Source: Desulfomicrobium escambiense DSM 10707
Lineage (GTDB): Bacteria; Desulfobacterota; Desulfovibrionia; Desulfovibrionales; Desulfomicrobiaceae
NCBI RefSeq assembly: GCF_000428825.1
Contig: NZ_AUAR01000001.1
Coordinates: 310,001 to 374,000, forward strand
Reading direction: 5' to 3'
Length of the DNA stretch: 64,000 nucleotides
Position numbers and translations under genes: made by a program. The stretch's first letter is position 1, and each line of letters starts with the position of its first letter. Below the pieces are notes generated by a model, which saw only the letters and a program-made list of their open reading frames with translations, had not been told where the DNA came from and made no database searches. Positions 25,977 through 34,446 of this stretch are shown here, in pieces.

Positions 25977-27859
25977 TGGCGACGAATGACGGAAGCTCAC
26001 GGGAGGGGTCGGGCTGCGCCGAGTGCGCACGGCTCAGGGGGCGGATGGAGAGCCTGCTGGAGCATCTGCGCCAGGAGCTGGAATCGCCCATTTCCTCCAT
26101 CCTCGGCGTGGCCGGCCTGCTGCAGAACTCGGGCCTGAGCGGCGAGCAGGCCGAATACCTGCGGGTCATCCGTGATGCCGCCGAGGGCATGGATCTGGTC
26201 CGCCGCAGCCTGGGCGACATGGCCTGGCAGGACACCCGGAGCGCCCTGGGCGGTGAGGCCGATTTCGACCTGCGCGTGCTGGTGCACGACCTGGCCGAAC
26301 TGTCCCGCATTCACGCCCGCCGCCGCAACATCCATTTCAAGGCCAATGTGGAGGATGAGGTGCCGAGCCTGGTCCGGGGTGTGCCGGGAATTGTGCGGCG
26401 CATCACCGGCGGGTTCCTAAACCGCGTACTGCATGCACCGGGCGGTTCGAACGTGTCCATGGGCCTCGGACTGGCCGAACGCGGGGAAGGGACGGTCACG
26501 GTGCGGCTGGAGGTGCGCGTCGACGCCCGGATCGAGCCCGATACCGAGTGCCAAGCCCTCAGCCGCGATCTCGCCGCCCAGCAGGACGGCTGTGCGGGGT
26601 TCGAAGCGGAAGCGGACTCCTGCGTGTTCTGGGCAACCTTCCGCCTGCCCGAGCTGCAGGCCAGGCCGTCGTCCTTCCCGCCTCCGCAGCCCATTACCGG
26701 TCGCCTCATCCTGGCCGTGGACACGGACGCAACCTGGCGCGGGGTGCTCAGGGAATACTGCTACCTCTGGGAATGCCCCTTCCTCGAAGCCCCCGACGGC
26801 CAGGCCGCCCTGGAACTGCTGCGCGAAGCCGCAGCCCGCGACGAGGTTCCGGATTTCATCCTTGCGGGTTCGAACCTCGGCAGTATGGACATGGAGGGGT
26901 TCGCCGCGGCGATCCGCACGCATCCGGAACTGGCGGAGGCCAGGCTCGTGGCTCTGCCGTCCTCGGCCCGGCCGGGGGATGCGGCGCGCATGGAGGCCGC
27001 GGGTTTCGCCGCCTACCTGTCCCGGCCTGTGGAACAGTTCCGTCTGCGCGACGCCCTGTGCCTCATTCTGGGGGCCCGCGCCCTGGGGCGCAGCATCGGC
27101 CTGGTGACCCGCCACGTCGTGGCCGAGGAGCGCAAGCGACGCAAGATCGTGCTGGTGGTCGACCCCGACCTCCAGAGCCGCGCGCTCATGGTGCGCAAGC
27201 TCGACCAGGGGGGCTACGCGCACCTCGAAGCGGGCTCCGGCGAGGAGGCGTTGCGCATGCTGCGCGACAACCCGTGCGCGCTCGTCTTTCTGGAACTGGA
27301 CCTGCCCGGCATGTCCGGCCTCGACACGGCCAGGGTCATCCGCAACCCCGAAACGGGCGGGGACGTGCCGGTGATCGGCACGACGGCGCGGCTCGAGAGC
27401 GGCGATGCGGCCAGGTGCGCTTCGGCCGGCTTCAACGAGATCATGGTCAAGCCCGTGGACACCCAGGCCTTTTTCCGGGCCCTCGAAAAGTACGTCCAGC
27501 CCAACGAGCCCGGAAAGAGCGACTTCCGCGGCCAGGCCTTGGATGTGGAGCGGCTCCTCGATCAGCTGGACCACGATCAGGTGTTGCTGGCCGACGTGTT
27601 GCAGACCTTTCTGCGGGAGGGGCGCACCAGGGTGGGGGAATTCCTGCAGGCCCTGGAGCAGGGGGATTTTCCCACGGCCGAGCAGAAGTCCAGCGCCCTG
27701 CGCGGCATGGCCGGAAACATCCGGGCCGAGGGCGTGCGCGTCCTGGCGGAGATGGCCGAGCAGGCCTGCCGCCGGTCCCGCGCCGACAAGGCGGCCTCTC
27801 TGGGCGAGGAGATCATGCAGGAGTTGTGGCGCGTGGAGCAGGCCGCAGCCCTGGTCTGA
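25976..27859 (+). CDS. Degenerate hybrid kinase/phosphorelay scaffold (HisKA-like, two receivers, Hpt-like)
   Basis: 627-aa protein with the order HisKA-like (28-90), eroded ATPase-like region (95-225), receiver 1 (242-365), receiver 2 (389-505) and Hpt-like helical bundle (525-620). Every position that should carry phosphate is changed. RQELESP has Q33 where the kinase His belongs, ILAGSNLG has G298 for the receiver Asp, FLELDLPGMSG has E440 for the second Asp, and KSSALRG has S573 for the Hpt His. The DxGxG nucleotide box is also absent. K492 and T470 of receiver 2 remain. It is joined to ntrX by a one-base overlap, so a non-catalytic partner or sequestering role for NtrYX is inferred. Confidence 0.75.
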   Translation: MATNDGSSREGSGCAECARLRGRMESLLEHLRQELESPISSILGVAGLLQNSGLSGEQAEYLRVIRDAAEGMDLVRRSLGDMAWQDTRSALGGEADFDLRVLVHDLAELSRIHARRRNIHFKANVEDEVPSLVRGVPGIVRRITGGFLNRVLHAPGGSNVSMGLGLAERGEGTVTVRLEVRVDARIEPDTECQALSRDLAAQQDGCAGFEAEADSCVFWATFRLPELQARPSSFPPPQPITGRLILAVDTDATWRGVLREYCYLWECPFLEAPDGQAALELLREAAARDEVPDFILAGSNLGSMDMEGFAAAIRTHPELAEARLVALPSSARPGDAARMEAAGFAAYLSRPVEQFRLRDALCLILGARALGRSIGLVTRHVVAEERKRRKIVLVVDPDLQSRALMVRKLDQGGYAHLEAGSGEEALRMLRDNPCALVFLELDLPGMSGLDTARVIRNPETGGDVPVIGTTARLESGDAARCASAGFNEIMVKPVDTQAFFRALEKYVQPNEPGKSDFRGQALDVERLLDQLDHDQVLLADVLQTFLREGRTRVGEFLQALEQGDFPTAEQKSSALRGMAGNIRAEGVRVLAEMAEQACRRSRADKAASLGEEIMQELWRVEQAAALV

Positions 27860-27946
27860 CAGGTCCAGGGATGGCATGCGTGCTCATTGCCGTTCATGAG
27901 GAAATGACCGCCGGAGTAATCCGGCACCATTCGAAGAGGTCCCGCC

Positions 27947-27976
27947 CGGCCCGCCGTGAATCATCCCGGCGGGCCG
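27947..27976. terminator. Hairpin between convergent signalling genes
   Basis: CGGCCCGCCG and CGGCGGGCCG, a perfect 10-bp stem with a 10-nt loop, between the ends of two convergent genes. No T-run, so termination efficiency is uncertain. Confidence 0.45.
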
Positions 27977-27983
27977 CCTGCGT

Positions 27984-29351
27984 TTACAGCCCGAGCTTCC
28001 CGCGCCTGTACCTGAACGTGTCCCGCGACACGTTCAGGAGCCTGGCGGCCTGGGACTCGTTCCCGTCGGCCAGGCCCAGGGCCTGCTCGTAGTAATCGCG
28101 CTCCAGTCGCTGCAGCAGGGCCGGCAGGTCCACGCCCGCCCCGGTCAGGGGCGTCATGCCGGTTGCTTCCTCATCGGGCGCGCATCCGTCGCGCAGGCCC
28201 AGGTCCGCGGCGTCCAGCTCCGGGCCGCAGGCCATGAGGGCGGCGCGTTCCATGATGTTGCGCAGTTCGCGCACGTTGCCGGTCCAGTCGTGGTGCAGCA
28301 GGGCCTGGCGGGCGGAGTCCGTCAGAGCCGTGAATTTCTTGCCGAACTTCTCGCCGTACTGATGCAGGAAGAGCTTGGCCAGGGGCAGGATGTCCTCGCG
28401 GCGGCTGGCCAGGGACGGCACGCGGATGCGCACCACGGCCAGGCGGTAGAACAGGTCCTGTCGGAAGGTCCCGCGGGCGACCATGTCTTCCAAGTCGCGG
28501 TTGGTGGCCGCCAGGACGCGCGTGCGCACCGTGCGCTTGGCCGTTGAGCCCAGGGGGTAGAACTCGCCGTGCTGCAGGAAGCGCAGCAGCTTGGCCTGGG
28601 CGCTGGGCGGCAGTTCGCCGATCTCGTCCAAAAACAGCGTTCCCCCGGCGGCCTCCTCGACCAGACCGGCCTTGCCCTTCTTGCCGGCGCCGCTGAAGGC
28701 CCCCGGCGCGTACCCGAACAGTTCGCTCTCGATGAGCTCCCCCGGCATGGCCGCGCAGTTGACCGTGACCAGGGGGCCGCGGAAATTGGGGCTGCGGTGG
28801 TGGATGGAGCTGGCCACGAGCTCCTTGCCCGTGCCCGTGGCGCCTTCGATGAGGACCGGCGTGTCGGGGCTGACCGCAACCTTGGCCACGGTTTGCACCA
28901 CGTCCGTCAGGGCCTCGCTCTCGGCCACGAAGAAGGGGATCTGCTCGCGCAGGGCCTTGTCCTGCAGCTCCCGGATCTCCTTGCCCAGGCGGATGGAGCT
29001 GCCGGCGCGCTCCAGGCAGAGCTTGAGGGCGTCCATGCGCAGGGGTTTGACCAGATAGTCGAAGGCGCCGCGCTTCATGGCCGAGATGACCGTGTCCAGG
29101 TCCTCGAAGGCCGTGATCATGACCACGGCCGCGTGGGGCGCCAGCCTGCGGATGCCGTCCAGAACGTCCAGGCCGCTCAAGTCCGGCAGGCCGATGTCGA
29201 GGAGTACCAGGTCCGGGTTCAGGCCCGCCAGGTCGGCCAGGGCCTCCTTGCCCGTGGCCCGGGTGGAGACGTCGTACCGGCGGCCGAGGGTCATGGACAG
29301 GCTGTCGCGGATGGACTCCTCGTCGTCGATGATGAGCAGGGAATAGTTCAT
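27984..29351 (-). CDS. Sigma54-dependent response regulator
   Basis: 455-aa NtrC-family regulator. It has a receiver with D52 (LLDIGLPDLSG), AAA+ domain with GATGTGKE, sigma54 loop, Walker B TLFLDEIGEL, and a Fis-type C-terminal helix-turn-helix (NESQAARLLNVSRDTFRYRR). The sigma54-contact loop reads GAFSGA, a conservative T-to-S change from GAFTGA. Its start overlaps the stop of the upstream kinase gene by 4 nt (ATGA), so the two form a two-component pair. Targets are unknown; no clear -24/-12 promoter was found nearby. Confidence 0.9.
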   Translation of the reverse strand: MNYSLLIIDDEESIRDSLSMTLGRRYDVSTRATGKEALADLAGLNPDLVLLDIGLPDLSGLDVLDGIRRLAPHAAVVMITAFEDLDTVISAMKRGAFDYLVKPLRMDALKLCLERAGSSIRLGKEIRELQDKALREQIPFFVAESEALTDVVQTVAKVAVSPDTPVLIEGATGTGKELVASSIHHRSPNFRGPLVTVNCAAMPGELIESELFGYAPGAFSGAGKKGKAGLVEEAAGGTLFLDEIGELPPSAQAKLLRFLQHGEFYPLGSTAKRTVRTRVLAATNRDLEDMVARGTFRQDLFYRLAVVRIRVPSLASRREDILPLAKLFLHQYGEKFGKKFTALTDSARQALLHHDWTGNVRELRNIMERAALMACGPELDAADLGLRDGCAPDEEATGMTPLTGAGVDLPALLQRLERDYYEQALGLADGNESQAARLLNVSRDTFRYRRGKLGL

Positions 29352-31744
29352 GGGTGCTCCGGGGCCGGAAGGGGGAATTCCAGCCTGAATTCGGCCCCGC
29401 CCAGGGGGCTCTCGGCCACGCGGATGACGCCGCGGTGGTCCGCGACGATGCGCTGCACGATGGACAGGCCGATGCCCGTGCCGTCGCTGGCCGTGGTGAA
29501 GAAGGGATCGAAGACGCGCTCCCGGTCCGCCTTGGCAATGCCCGGCCCCGTGTCGCCGACGGTCAGCAGGACATGGTCCTCGGCCGCGTCGATGCGGATC
29601 TCGACGCGCTTTTCGCCATCGCCCAGGCGCACGGCGCGGGCGGCGTTGTCGACGATGTTGACCACGGCCTGTTCGAGCTGCATGCGGTCGCCGCGGATCA
29701 TGGGGGCCGGGTCGAGGCGCGTGACCACATCCACGCCGGCCTTGCGCAGGGTCGGGGCCAGCAGGCCCAGGGCCTCCTGCACGGGGGCCGACAGATCCAG
29801 AAGCTCCAGGCGGGGGGTGCCGGGCTTGGAGAAGTCGAGCACGCGGCGGATGACGGACTCCATCTTGCCGGCGGCCTTGCGGATCTTTTCGATGGTCGCG
29901 CGCAGCACGCTGGCCGGTCCGTCTTCGGTCAGCTCGGCGCAGATCTCCTCCATGGCGTAGAGGTAGGCGTGGATGCCCGTCAGGGGGTTGCGGATCTCGT
30001 GGGCGATGCCGGCGGCCATGCGGCCCAGGGAGTTGATCTTGTCCAGGAGCATGATCTGTCGGGCCATGCGGCGCGAGGCCGTGACGTCGGCCATGAACAC
30101 GGCCACGCGCGTGACGCGGCCCGCGTCGTCGAAGACGGGGTAGATGTGCAGGTCCAGGTCCTCGTCCTGTCCGTATTCCGCGATGGAGCCCGCCTCGCCG
30201 CCGGCGAAGACGGCGTCCACGGCCTGCCGCAGGCGCGCGCAGCGCTCGGGGGGCAGGATGTCGAACAGGGACTGGCCGATGAGGGACTCGCGGATGGTGC
30301 CCAGGCGCGAGGCGCCGGTGTCGTTGATGTCGAGGAGGATGCCTGCCTGGTCCATGAGCAGCAGGGTCTCGGTGGGGGCGTTGATGAGGGCGCGGGCCTT
30401 GGCCTCGCGGTCGCGGATCTGGGCCTCGGCCAGGCGGCGCTGTTCGACCTCGAAGAGCAGGTCGCTGGTGCGGCGTTCGACTTCTATCTCCAGGCGCGCC
30501 CGTGCCTTGCGCAGGTCGCCTTCGGCGCGGATGCGCTCGCCGACCTCCCGCTCGAGTTCGTCGTTGGCCGCCCGCAGGTGCCCGGTGCGGGCCCTGACCG
30601 CCTCCTCCAGCTGCTCTTTGTGGCGGCGCAGCACCTCCTGGGCCTCCTGGCGGCGGCGGATGGCGCTGACGAGCATGGCCACGGCGGCCAGGAGCACGGC
30701 CACGCCGACCGTGGCCGTCCAGATGTAGCGCTTGTCGATCTGGTAGAAGCGCGCCGGTTGGTTCAGGATCTGGCTGCCCTCGGGCAGCAGGGATTCGGCG
30801 ATGCCGAACCGCCGCAGCTGGATGTAGTCGAAGATGAAGCGCGACGGGGTCTGCGTGTCCACGGGGATGGAGTCCGGGTCGGTCCCGTTCAGGACGCGCA
30901 TGGCCAGCCTGGCCACGCGTTCGCCCTCGGCCCGGCCCTCGACCATCCGCCCGCCCACGCAGCCCGTGCCCATCTCGAAGTCCCAGAAGCCGTAGATGGG
31001 CACCTTGGCGTAGGTCGAGAGGAAGAGGTTCTTGCCGCGGTAGTCCACCAGCACGCCTTCCTCGTTGCGCATGACGCCGTGCACGAAGATGATCTGTCCG
31101 GGCCCCAGCTGCGCCAGGCGGGTGCGCAGTTCCTGGGCCGGCAGGTTGTTCCAGTAGGTGAAGCGGATGCCGGGGAACTGCGCCTCCAGGGCGCGCAGGG
31201 ACTGGTCCGTGAGCAGGTCGGTGATGGACTGGTCCGCGCCGATGACCACGAACTCGCGCGTCCCCGGGTGCAGGCCCAGGGCCGTGCGCATGGTTTCGGC
31301 GAAGGGCGGGTTCTCGGCCAGGCCCGTGATGCGGGTCTGACCGCGCAGTTGCTCGGGGCGGAAATCGTTGACCCCGCAGAAGACCACGGGCGCGCCTCGG
31401 AAGATGCTGTCGCGGTATTCGAGGACGAAGTTCAGGGCGTCGTTGTCCGTGGTCACGATGAGGTTGAAGACGCTCTCGGACAATTTGTGCCCCAGCAGGG
31501 CGGCCTGCAGGGACAGGTAGGACGTATCGGTGTTGCGTTTGGTGTCCAGGTACTCGACCCACAGCAGGGCCTGGGGCATTTCGGCGCGGAAGGTCTCCTG
31601 GATGCCGGTGTTGAGGGTGTCGGTCCAGGACAGGCCCGGATGGTAGGAGTGCAGCAGGAGCACGTTCTGCGATCTGGCCTGCGCGGGTGCGGGGGCCAGA
31701 AACAGCAGCAGGGACAGCAGGACGGTGAGGATGACACGCGGCAT
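29348..31744 (-). CDS. Histidine kinase with periplasmic ABC-type binding-protein sensor domain
   Basis: 798-aa sensor. It has a signal peptide (MPRVILTVLLSLLLFLAPAP then AQA), followed by a periplasmic domain of about 300 residues beginning NVLLLHSYHPGLSWTDTL, the signature of the ABC_sub_bind sensor class. A membrane helix lies near 335-355, then a coiled coil, a PAS domain (about 440-560), and a HisKA domain with H near 580 in AAGIAHEIRNPLTGIHAYLY. The C-terminal ATPase has GDTGPGIA and GTGIGLSIVQRI. The ligand is unknown. The ATG at 31744 has no good Shine-Dalgarno but gives the signal peptide. Confidence 0.88.
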   Translation of the reverse strand: MPRVILTVLLSLLLFLAPAPAQARSQNVLLLHSYHPGLSWTDTLNTGIQETFRAEMPQALLWVEYLDTKRNTDTSYLSLQAALLGHKLSESVFNLIVTTDNDALNFVLEYRDSIFRGAPVVFCGVNDFRPEQLRGQTRITGLAENPPFAETMRTALGLHPGTREFVVIGADQSITDLLTDQSLRALEAQFPGIRFTYWNNLPAQELRTRLAQLGPGQIIFVHGVMRNEEGVLVDYRGKNLFLSTYAKVPIYGFWDFEMGTGCVGGRMVEGRAEGERVARLAMRVLNGTDPDSIPVDTQTPSRFIFDYIQLRRFGIAESLLPEGSQILNQPARFYQIDKRYIWTATVGVAVLLAAVAMLVSAIRRRQEAQEVLRRHKEQLEEAVRARTGHLRAANDELEREVGERIRAEGDLRKARARLEIEVERRTSDLLFEVEQRRLAEAQIRDREAKARALINAPTETLLLMDQAGILLDINDTGASRLGTIRESLIGQSLFDILPPERCARLRQAVDAVFAGGEAGSIAEYGQDEDLDLHIYPVFDDAGRVTRVAVFMADVTASRRMARQIMLLDKINSLGRMAAGIAHEIRNPLTGIHAYLYAMEEICAELTEDGPASVLRATIEKIRKAAGKMESVIRRVLDFSKPGTPRLELLDLSAPVQEALGLLAPTLRKAGVDVVTRLDPAPMIRGDRMQLEQAVVNIVDNAARAVRLGDGEKRVEIRIDAAEDHVLLTVGDTGPGIAKADRERVFDPFFTTASDGTGIGLSIVQRIVADHRGVIRVAESPLGGAEFRLEFPLPAPEHP

Positions 31745-31797
31745 GTTGCGGGTGTATGCCCAAACGGCGCGGCATTCAAGCCCGTGCGCGAACGTCC

Positions 31798-31824
31798 TTG
31801 ACAGGGGTGGGCGTTGGGAATAAC
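31798..31824 (+). promoter_or_regulatory. Possible promoter of the rpsF operon
   Basis: TTGACA at 31798-31803 and AATAAC at 31819-31824, spacing 15 nt. The -35 box is perfect and the -10 box has four of six matches. It is about 65 nt before the rpsF start. Confidence 0.4.
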
Positions 31825-31855
31825 GGTCTGTGTTTCCTTGCTCGCTCGAAGTGAA

Positions 31856-31873
31856 TGGGCGGGCTACCACCCA
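31856..31873 (+). promoter_or_regulatory. Leader hairpin before rpsF
   Basis: TGGGcGG-gcta-CCaCCCA forms a seven-pair stem with one internal mismatch, ending one base before the AAGGAGG of rpsF. Leaders of rpsF operons in many bacteria bind the S6:S18 complex for autoregulation. Whether this hairpin does so is inference, because the known CCG bulge is not clearly present. Confidence 0.35.
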
Positions 31874-31889
31874 CAAGGAGGATTCTGTA

Positions 31890-32204
31890 ATGACCAGGTA
31901 CGAGGAACTGCTCCTGCTCAGCCCGGAGCTCGGCACCGATGAGTGCCGCGAGATCATCAACAACCTGAGCGCCGTTGTCGAACGCGAGGGCGGAAACGTC
32001 CTGAAGATCGACGACTGGGGCGTCAAGGATACGGCCTACCCGGTGCGCAAGTTCAACCGCGGCCGGTACATCCGCATGGAAATGAGCATGCCCGGCAAGG
32101 CTGTGGCCGAACTGGAACGCAACGTGCGTATCGCCGACGGCGTGTTCAAATTCATCACCGTGAAGCTCGCCGACACCCCCGTCGAGACCACCGAGGAGGC
32201 CTAA
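31890..32204 (+). CDS. rpsF: Ribosomal protein bS6
   Basis: 104-aa small-subunit protein starting [14 protein letters not shown], with the family segment [26 protein letters not shown] lies 8 nt upstream of the ATG. First gene of rpsF-rpsR-rplI-dnaB; one base separates its stop from rpsR. Confidence 0.96.
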   Translation: MTRYEELLLLSPELGTDECREIINNLSAVVEREGGNVLKIDDWGVKDTAYPVRKFNRGRYIRMEMSMPGKAVAELERNVRIADGVFKFITVKLADTPVETTEEA

Positions 32205-32205
32205 G

Positions 32206-32469
32206 ATGTCTTTCAAGAAGAAGTTCGCACCCCGGAGAAAGTACTGCCGTTTCTGCGAGAACCCCGAGATTCCACTCGATTACAAGCACCCCGAGATCCT
32301 GAAGGACTTCGTGACCGATCGCGGCAAGATCATCGCCAGCCGCATCACCGGATCCTGCGCCAAGCACCAGCGGGCCATCACCCGCGAGGTCAAGCGCGCA
32401 CGTCAGATGGCGCTGTTGTTCTACACGGCCACCCACAGCACGGACGTGCTCAAAAAATCCAGAGTCTAG
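32206..32469 (+). CDS. rpsR: Ribosomal protein bS18
   Basis: 87-aa S18 protein with KYCRFC near the N-terminus and the conserved core [25 protein letters not shown], read in two parts. The C-x2-C plus later Cys and His are consistent with the zinc-binding (C+) form of S18. It partners with bS6 on the ribosome platform. Confidence 0.96.
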   Translation: MSFKKKFAPRRKYCRFCENPEIPLDYKHPEILKDFVTDRGKIIASRITGSCAKHQRAITREVKRARQMALLFYTATHSTDVLKKSRV

Positions 32470-32480
32470 GAGAGTAGGTC

Positions 32481-32990
32481 ATGAAGGTCATTTTGCGAGC
32501 AGACGTGGATAATCTGGGCCGCCTCGGCGACATCGTCGCCGTCAAGCCCGGTTACGGCAGAAATTACCTCTTGCCGCAGGGTCTGGCTTCCCTGGCGACT
32601 CCCGGCAACCTGAAGGTCTTCGAGCAGGAGCGCCGCAAGCTGCAGGCCATGAACGACGCCGTCAAGGCCGATGCTTCCGCCCTGGCAGCCAAGATCGAGG
32701 CCGCCAAGGTGGTCATCGAGGTGCGCACGGGCGACGGCGACAAGCTTTACGGCTCCGTCACCTCCCCCCAGATCGCGGCCATCCTGGCCGAGCAGGGCGT
32801 CGACGTGGATCGCCGCAAGATCCAGCTCGACGAGGGCATTCGCTCCCTGGGCGAGTACATCATTGAAGTGAAGCTGCACCCCGAGGTCGTGGCCAAGCTC
32901 ACCGTGAACGTCATCAAGCACGGCAAGGCCGAGCAGGTGACCGAAGCCGCGGTGGAGACCGATGCAACCGAAGAAGCCGCCGCAGAATAA
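32481..32990 (+). CDS. rplI: Ribosomal protein bL9
   Basis: 169-aa L9. The N-terminal RNA-binding domain MKVILRADVDNLGRLGDIV and NYLLPQGLA are typical. A long connecting helix and a C-terminal domain follow (GDGDKLYGSVTSPQIAAIL). The tail is extended by about 20 Ala/Glu-rich residues relative to many L9 proteins, and its last 29 bases overlap the dnaB start. Confidence 0.95.
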   Translation: MKVILRADVDNLGRLGDIVAVKPGYGRNYLLPQGLASLATPGNLKVFEQERRKLQAMNDAVKADASALAAKIEAAKVVIEVRTGDGDKLYGSVTSPQIAAILAEQGVDVDRRKIQLDEGIRSLGEYIIEVKLHPEVVAKLTVNVIKHGKAEQVTEAAVETDATEEAAAE

Positions 32991-34410
32991 GTTCGGGCAG
33001 CGCCTCGGAACGCAAATCCAACCGGAAGAGGCCTTGCAAAAGGCCTCTTCTGATTTGTTGCGCCGTATACCCCCGCACAACACCGAAGCCGAACAGGCTG
33101 TGCTGGGCGGGGTTTTTTTGCGCAACGACATCTTTCACACCCTGGTCGACGTCATTTCCGACGAGGACTTTTACTCGCCGGTGCACAAGACCATCTACCA
33201 GGCCTTCCAGGAACTCTACCGCCGCCGTGAGCCGGCCGACCTGGTCACCGTGGCGGAACACCTCAAGACCCGCGGCCAGCTCGACGAGGTCGGCGGCACC
33301 GTCTACCTGGCCTCCCTGGCCGAGTCCGTGGCCTCGGCATCCAACGCCGTGTACCACGCTCAGATCGTGCGGGACAAGGCCGTGCGCCGGCGGCTCATCC
33401 AGACCTCCTCGGAGATCCTGACCAGCTGCTTCGAGGCCGGCGAGGAGACCGAATCCCTCCTGGACCAGGCCGAGCAGCAGATCTTCTCCATCGCCGAGTC
33501 CAAGGGCAAGCCCGCCTTCACGAGCAGCAAGGACCTGGTCCAGCGCGTCTTCGAACAGCTCGAGACGCGGGCCGGGCAGGGCGAGCTGGTGACCGGCGTG
33601 CCCACGAGCTACACGGATTTCGACCACATGACCGCGGGCCTGCAGAAGTCGGACCTCATCATCCTGGCGGCCCGCCCGTCCATGGGCAAGACGGCCCTGG
33701 CCCTGAACATGGGCATGCGCGCGGCCATCCGCCACGACGTGCCCGTGGCCGTCTTCTCCCTGGAAATGTCCATGGACCAGCTCATGATGCGCCTGCTGGG
33801 CTGCCACGGCCGCGTGGACCTGAGCCGCCTGCGCAGCGGCTATCTGAACGACGAGGACTGGAGCCGGCTCTACCAGGCCGCCGACGACCTGTCGCGGGCG
33901 CCGATCTACATCGACGACACGCCGGCCCTCTCGACCATGGAGATCCGGGCCCGCAGCCGCCGCCTCAAGGCCGAGAAGGGCGTGGGCCTCATCATCGTCG
34001 ACTACCTCCAGCTCATGCGCTCCAGCCACAAGAGCGACTCGCGCGAGCAGGAGATCTCGGACATTTCCCGGAACCTGAAGGCCCTGGCCAAGGAGCTGGA
34101 AGTCCCGGTCATCGCCCTGTCGCAGCTCAACCGCAAGGTCGAGGAGCGCTCGGACAAGCGTCCCATGATCTCGGACCTGCGCGAGTCCGGCGCCATCGAG
34201 CAGGACGCCGACGTCATCGTCTTCATCTACCGCGACGCGGCCTACAACAAGGCCGAGGACAACCCGAACAAGAACATCGCCGAAATCATCATCGGCAAGC
34301 AGCGCAACGGCCCCGTCGGCATGCTGCGCCTGGCTTATTTCGGCCAGTACACCGTGTTCGAAAACCTCACGGAAGTGGGACTGCCGTCCGAGGACGGCGG
34401 CGCGTACTGA
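32962..34410 (+). CDS. dnaB: Replicative DNA helicase
   Basis: 482-aa hexameric replicative helicase. The N-terminal primase-interaction domain begins RRIPPHNTEAEQAVLGGVFL. The RecA-like motor has Walker A ARPSMGKTALALN, EMS motif FSLEMSMDQLM, Walker B GLIIVDYLQLM, and the arginine-finger region QLNRKVEERSDKRP. The most upstream good start, ATG 32962 with GGTGGAG, lies inside the end of rplI. The first 25 residues before the conserved domain are Lys/Gln-rich and probably disordered. Confidence 0.95.
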   Translation: MQPKKPPQNKFGQRLGTQIQPEEALQKASSDLLRRIPPHNTEAEQAVLGGVFLRNDIFHTLVDVISDEDFYSPVHKTIYQAFQELYRRREPADLVTVAEHLKTRGQLDEVGGTVYLASLAESVASASNAVYHAQIVRDKAVRRRLIQTSSEILTSCFEAGEETESLLDQAEQQIFSIAESKGKPAFTSSKDLVQRVFEQLETRAGQGELVTGVPTSYTDFDHMTAGLQKSDLIILAARPSMGKTALALNMGMRAAIRHDVPVAVFSLEMSMDQLMMRLLGCHGRVDLSRLRSGYLNDEDWSRLYQAADDLSRAPIYIDDTPALSTMEIRARSRRLKAEKGVGLIIVDYLQLMRSSHKSDSREQEISDISRNLKALAKELEVPVIALSQLNRKVEERSDKRPMISDLRESGAIEQDADVIVFIYRDAAYNKAEDNPNKNIAEIIIGKQRNGPVGMLRLAYFGQYTVFENLTEVGLPSEDGGAY

Positions 34411-34446
34411 CCTTCTCCGCCACCCTCAACTTTTGCGGATGCCGTC

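Noticed and set aside
27984-31775. One continuous minus-strand frame spanning the response regulator and the kinase region
   Set aside because: The part upstream of the regulator start is an out-of-frame reading of the kinase gene. The kinase in its own frame has a signal peptide, PAS, HisKA and ATPase motifs, and overlaps the regulator by ATGA.
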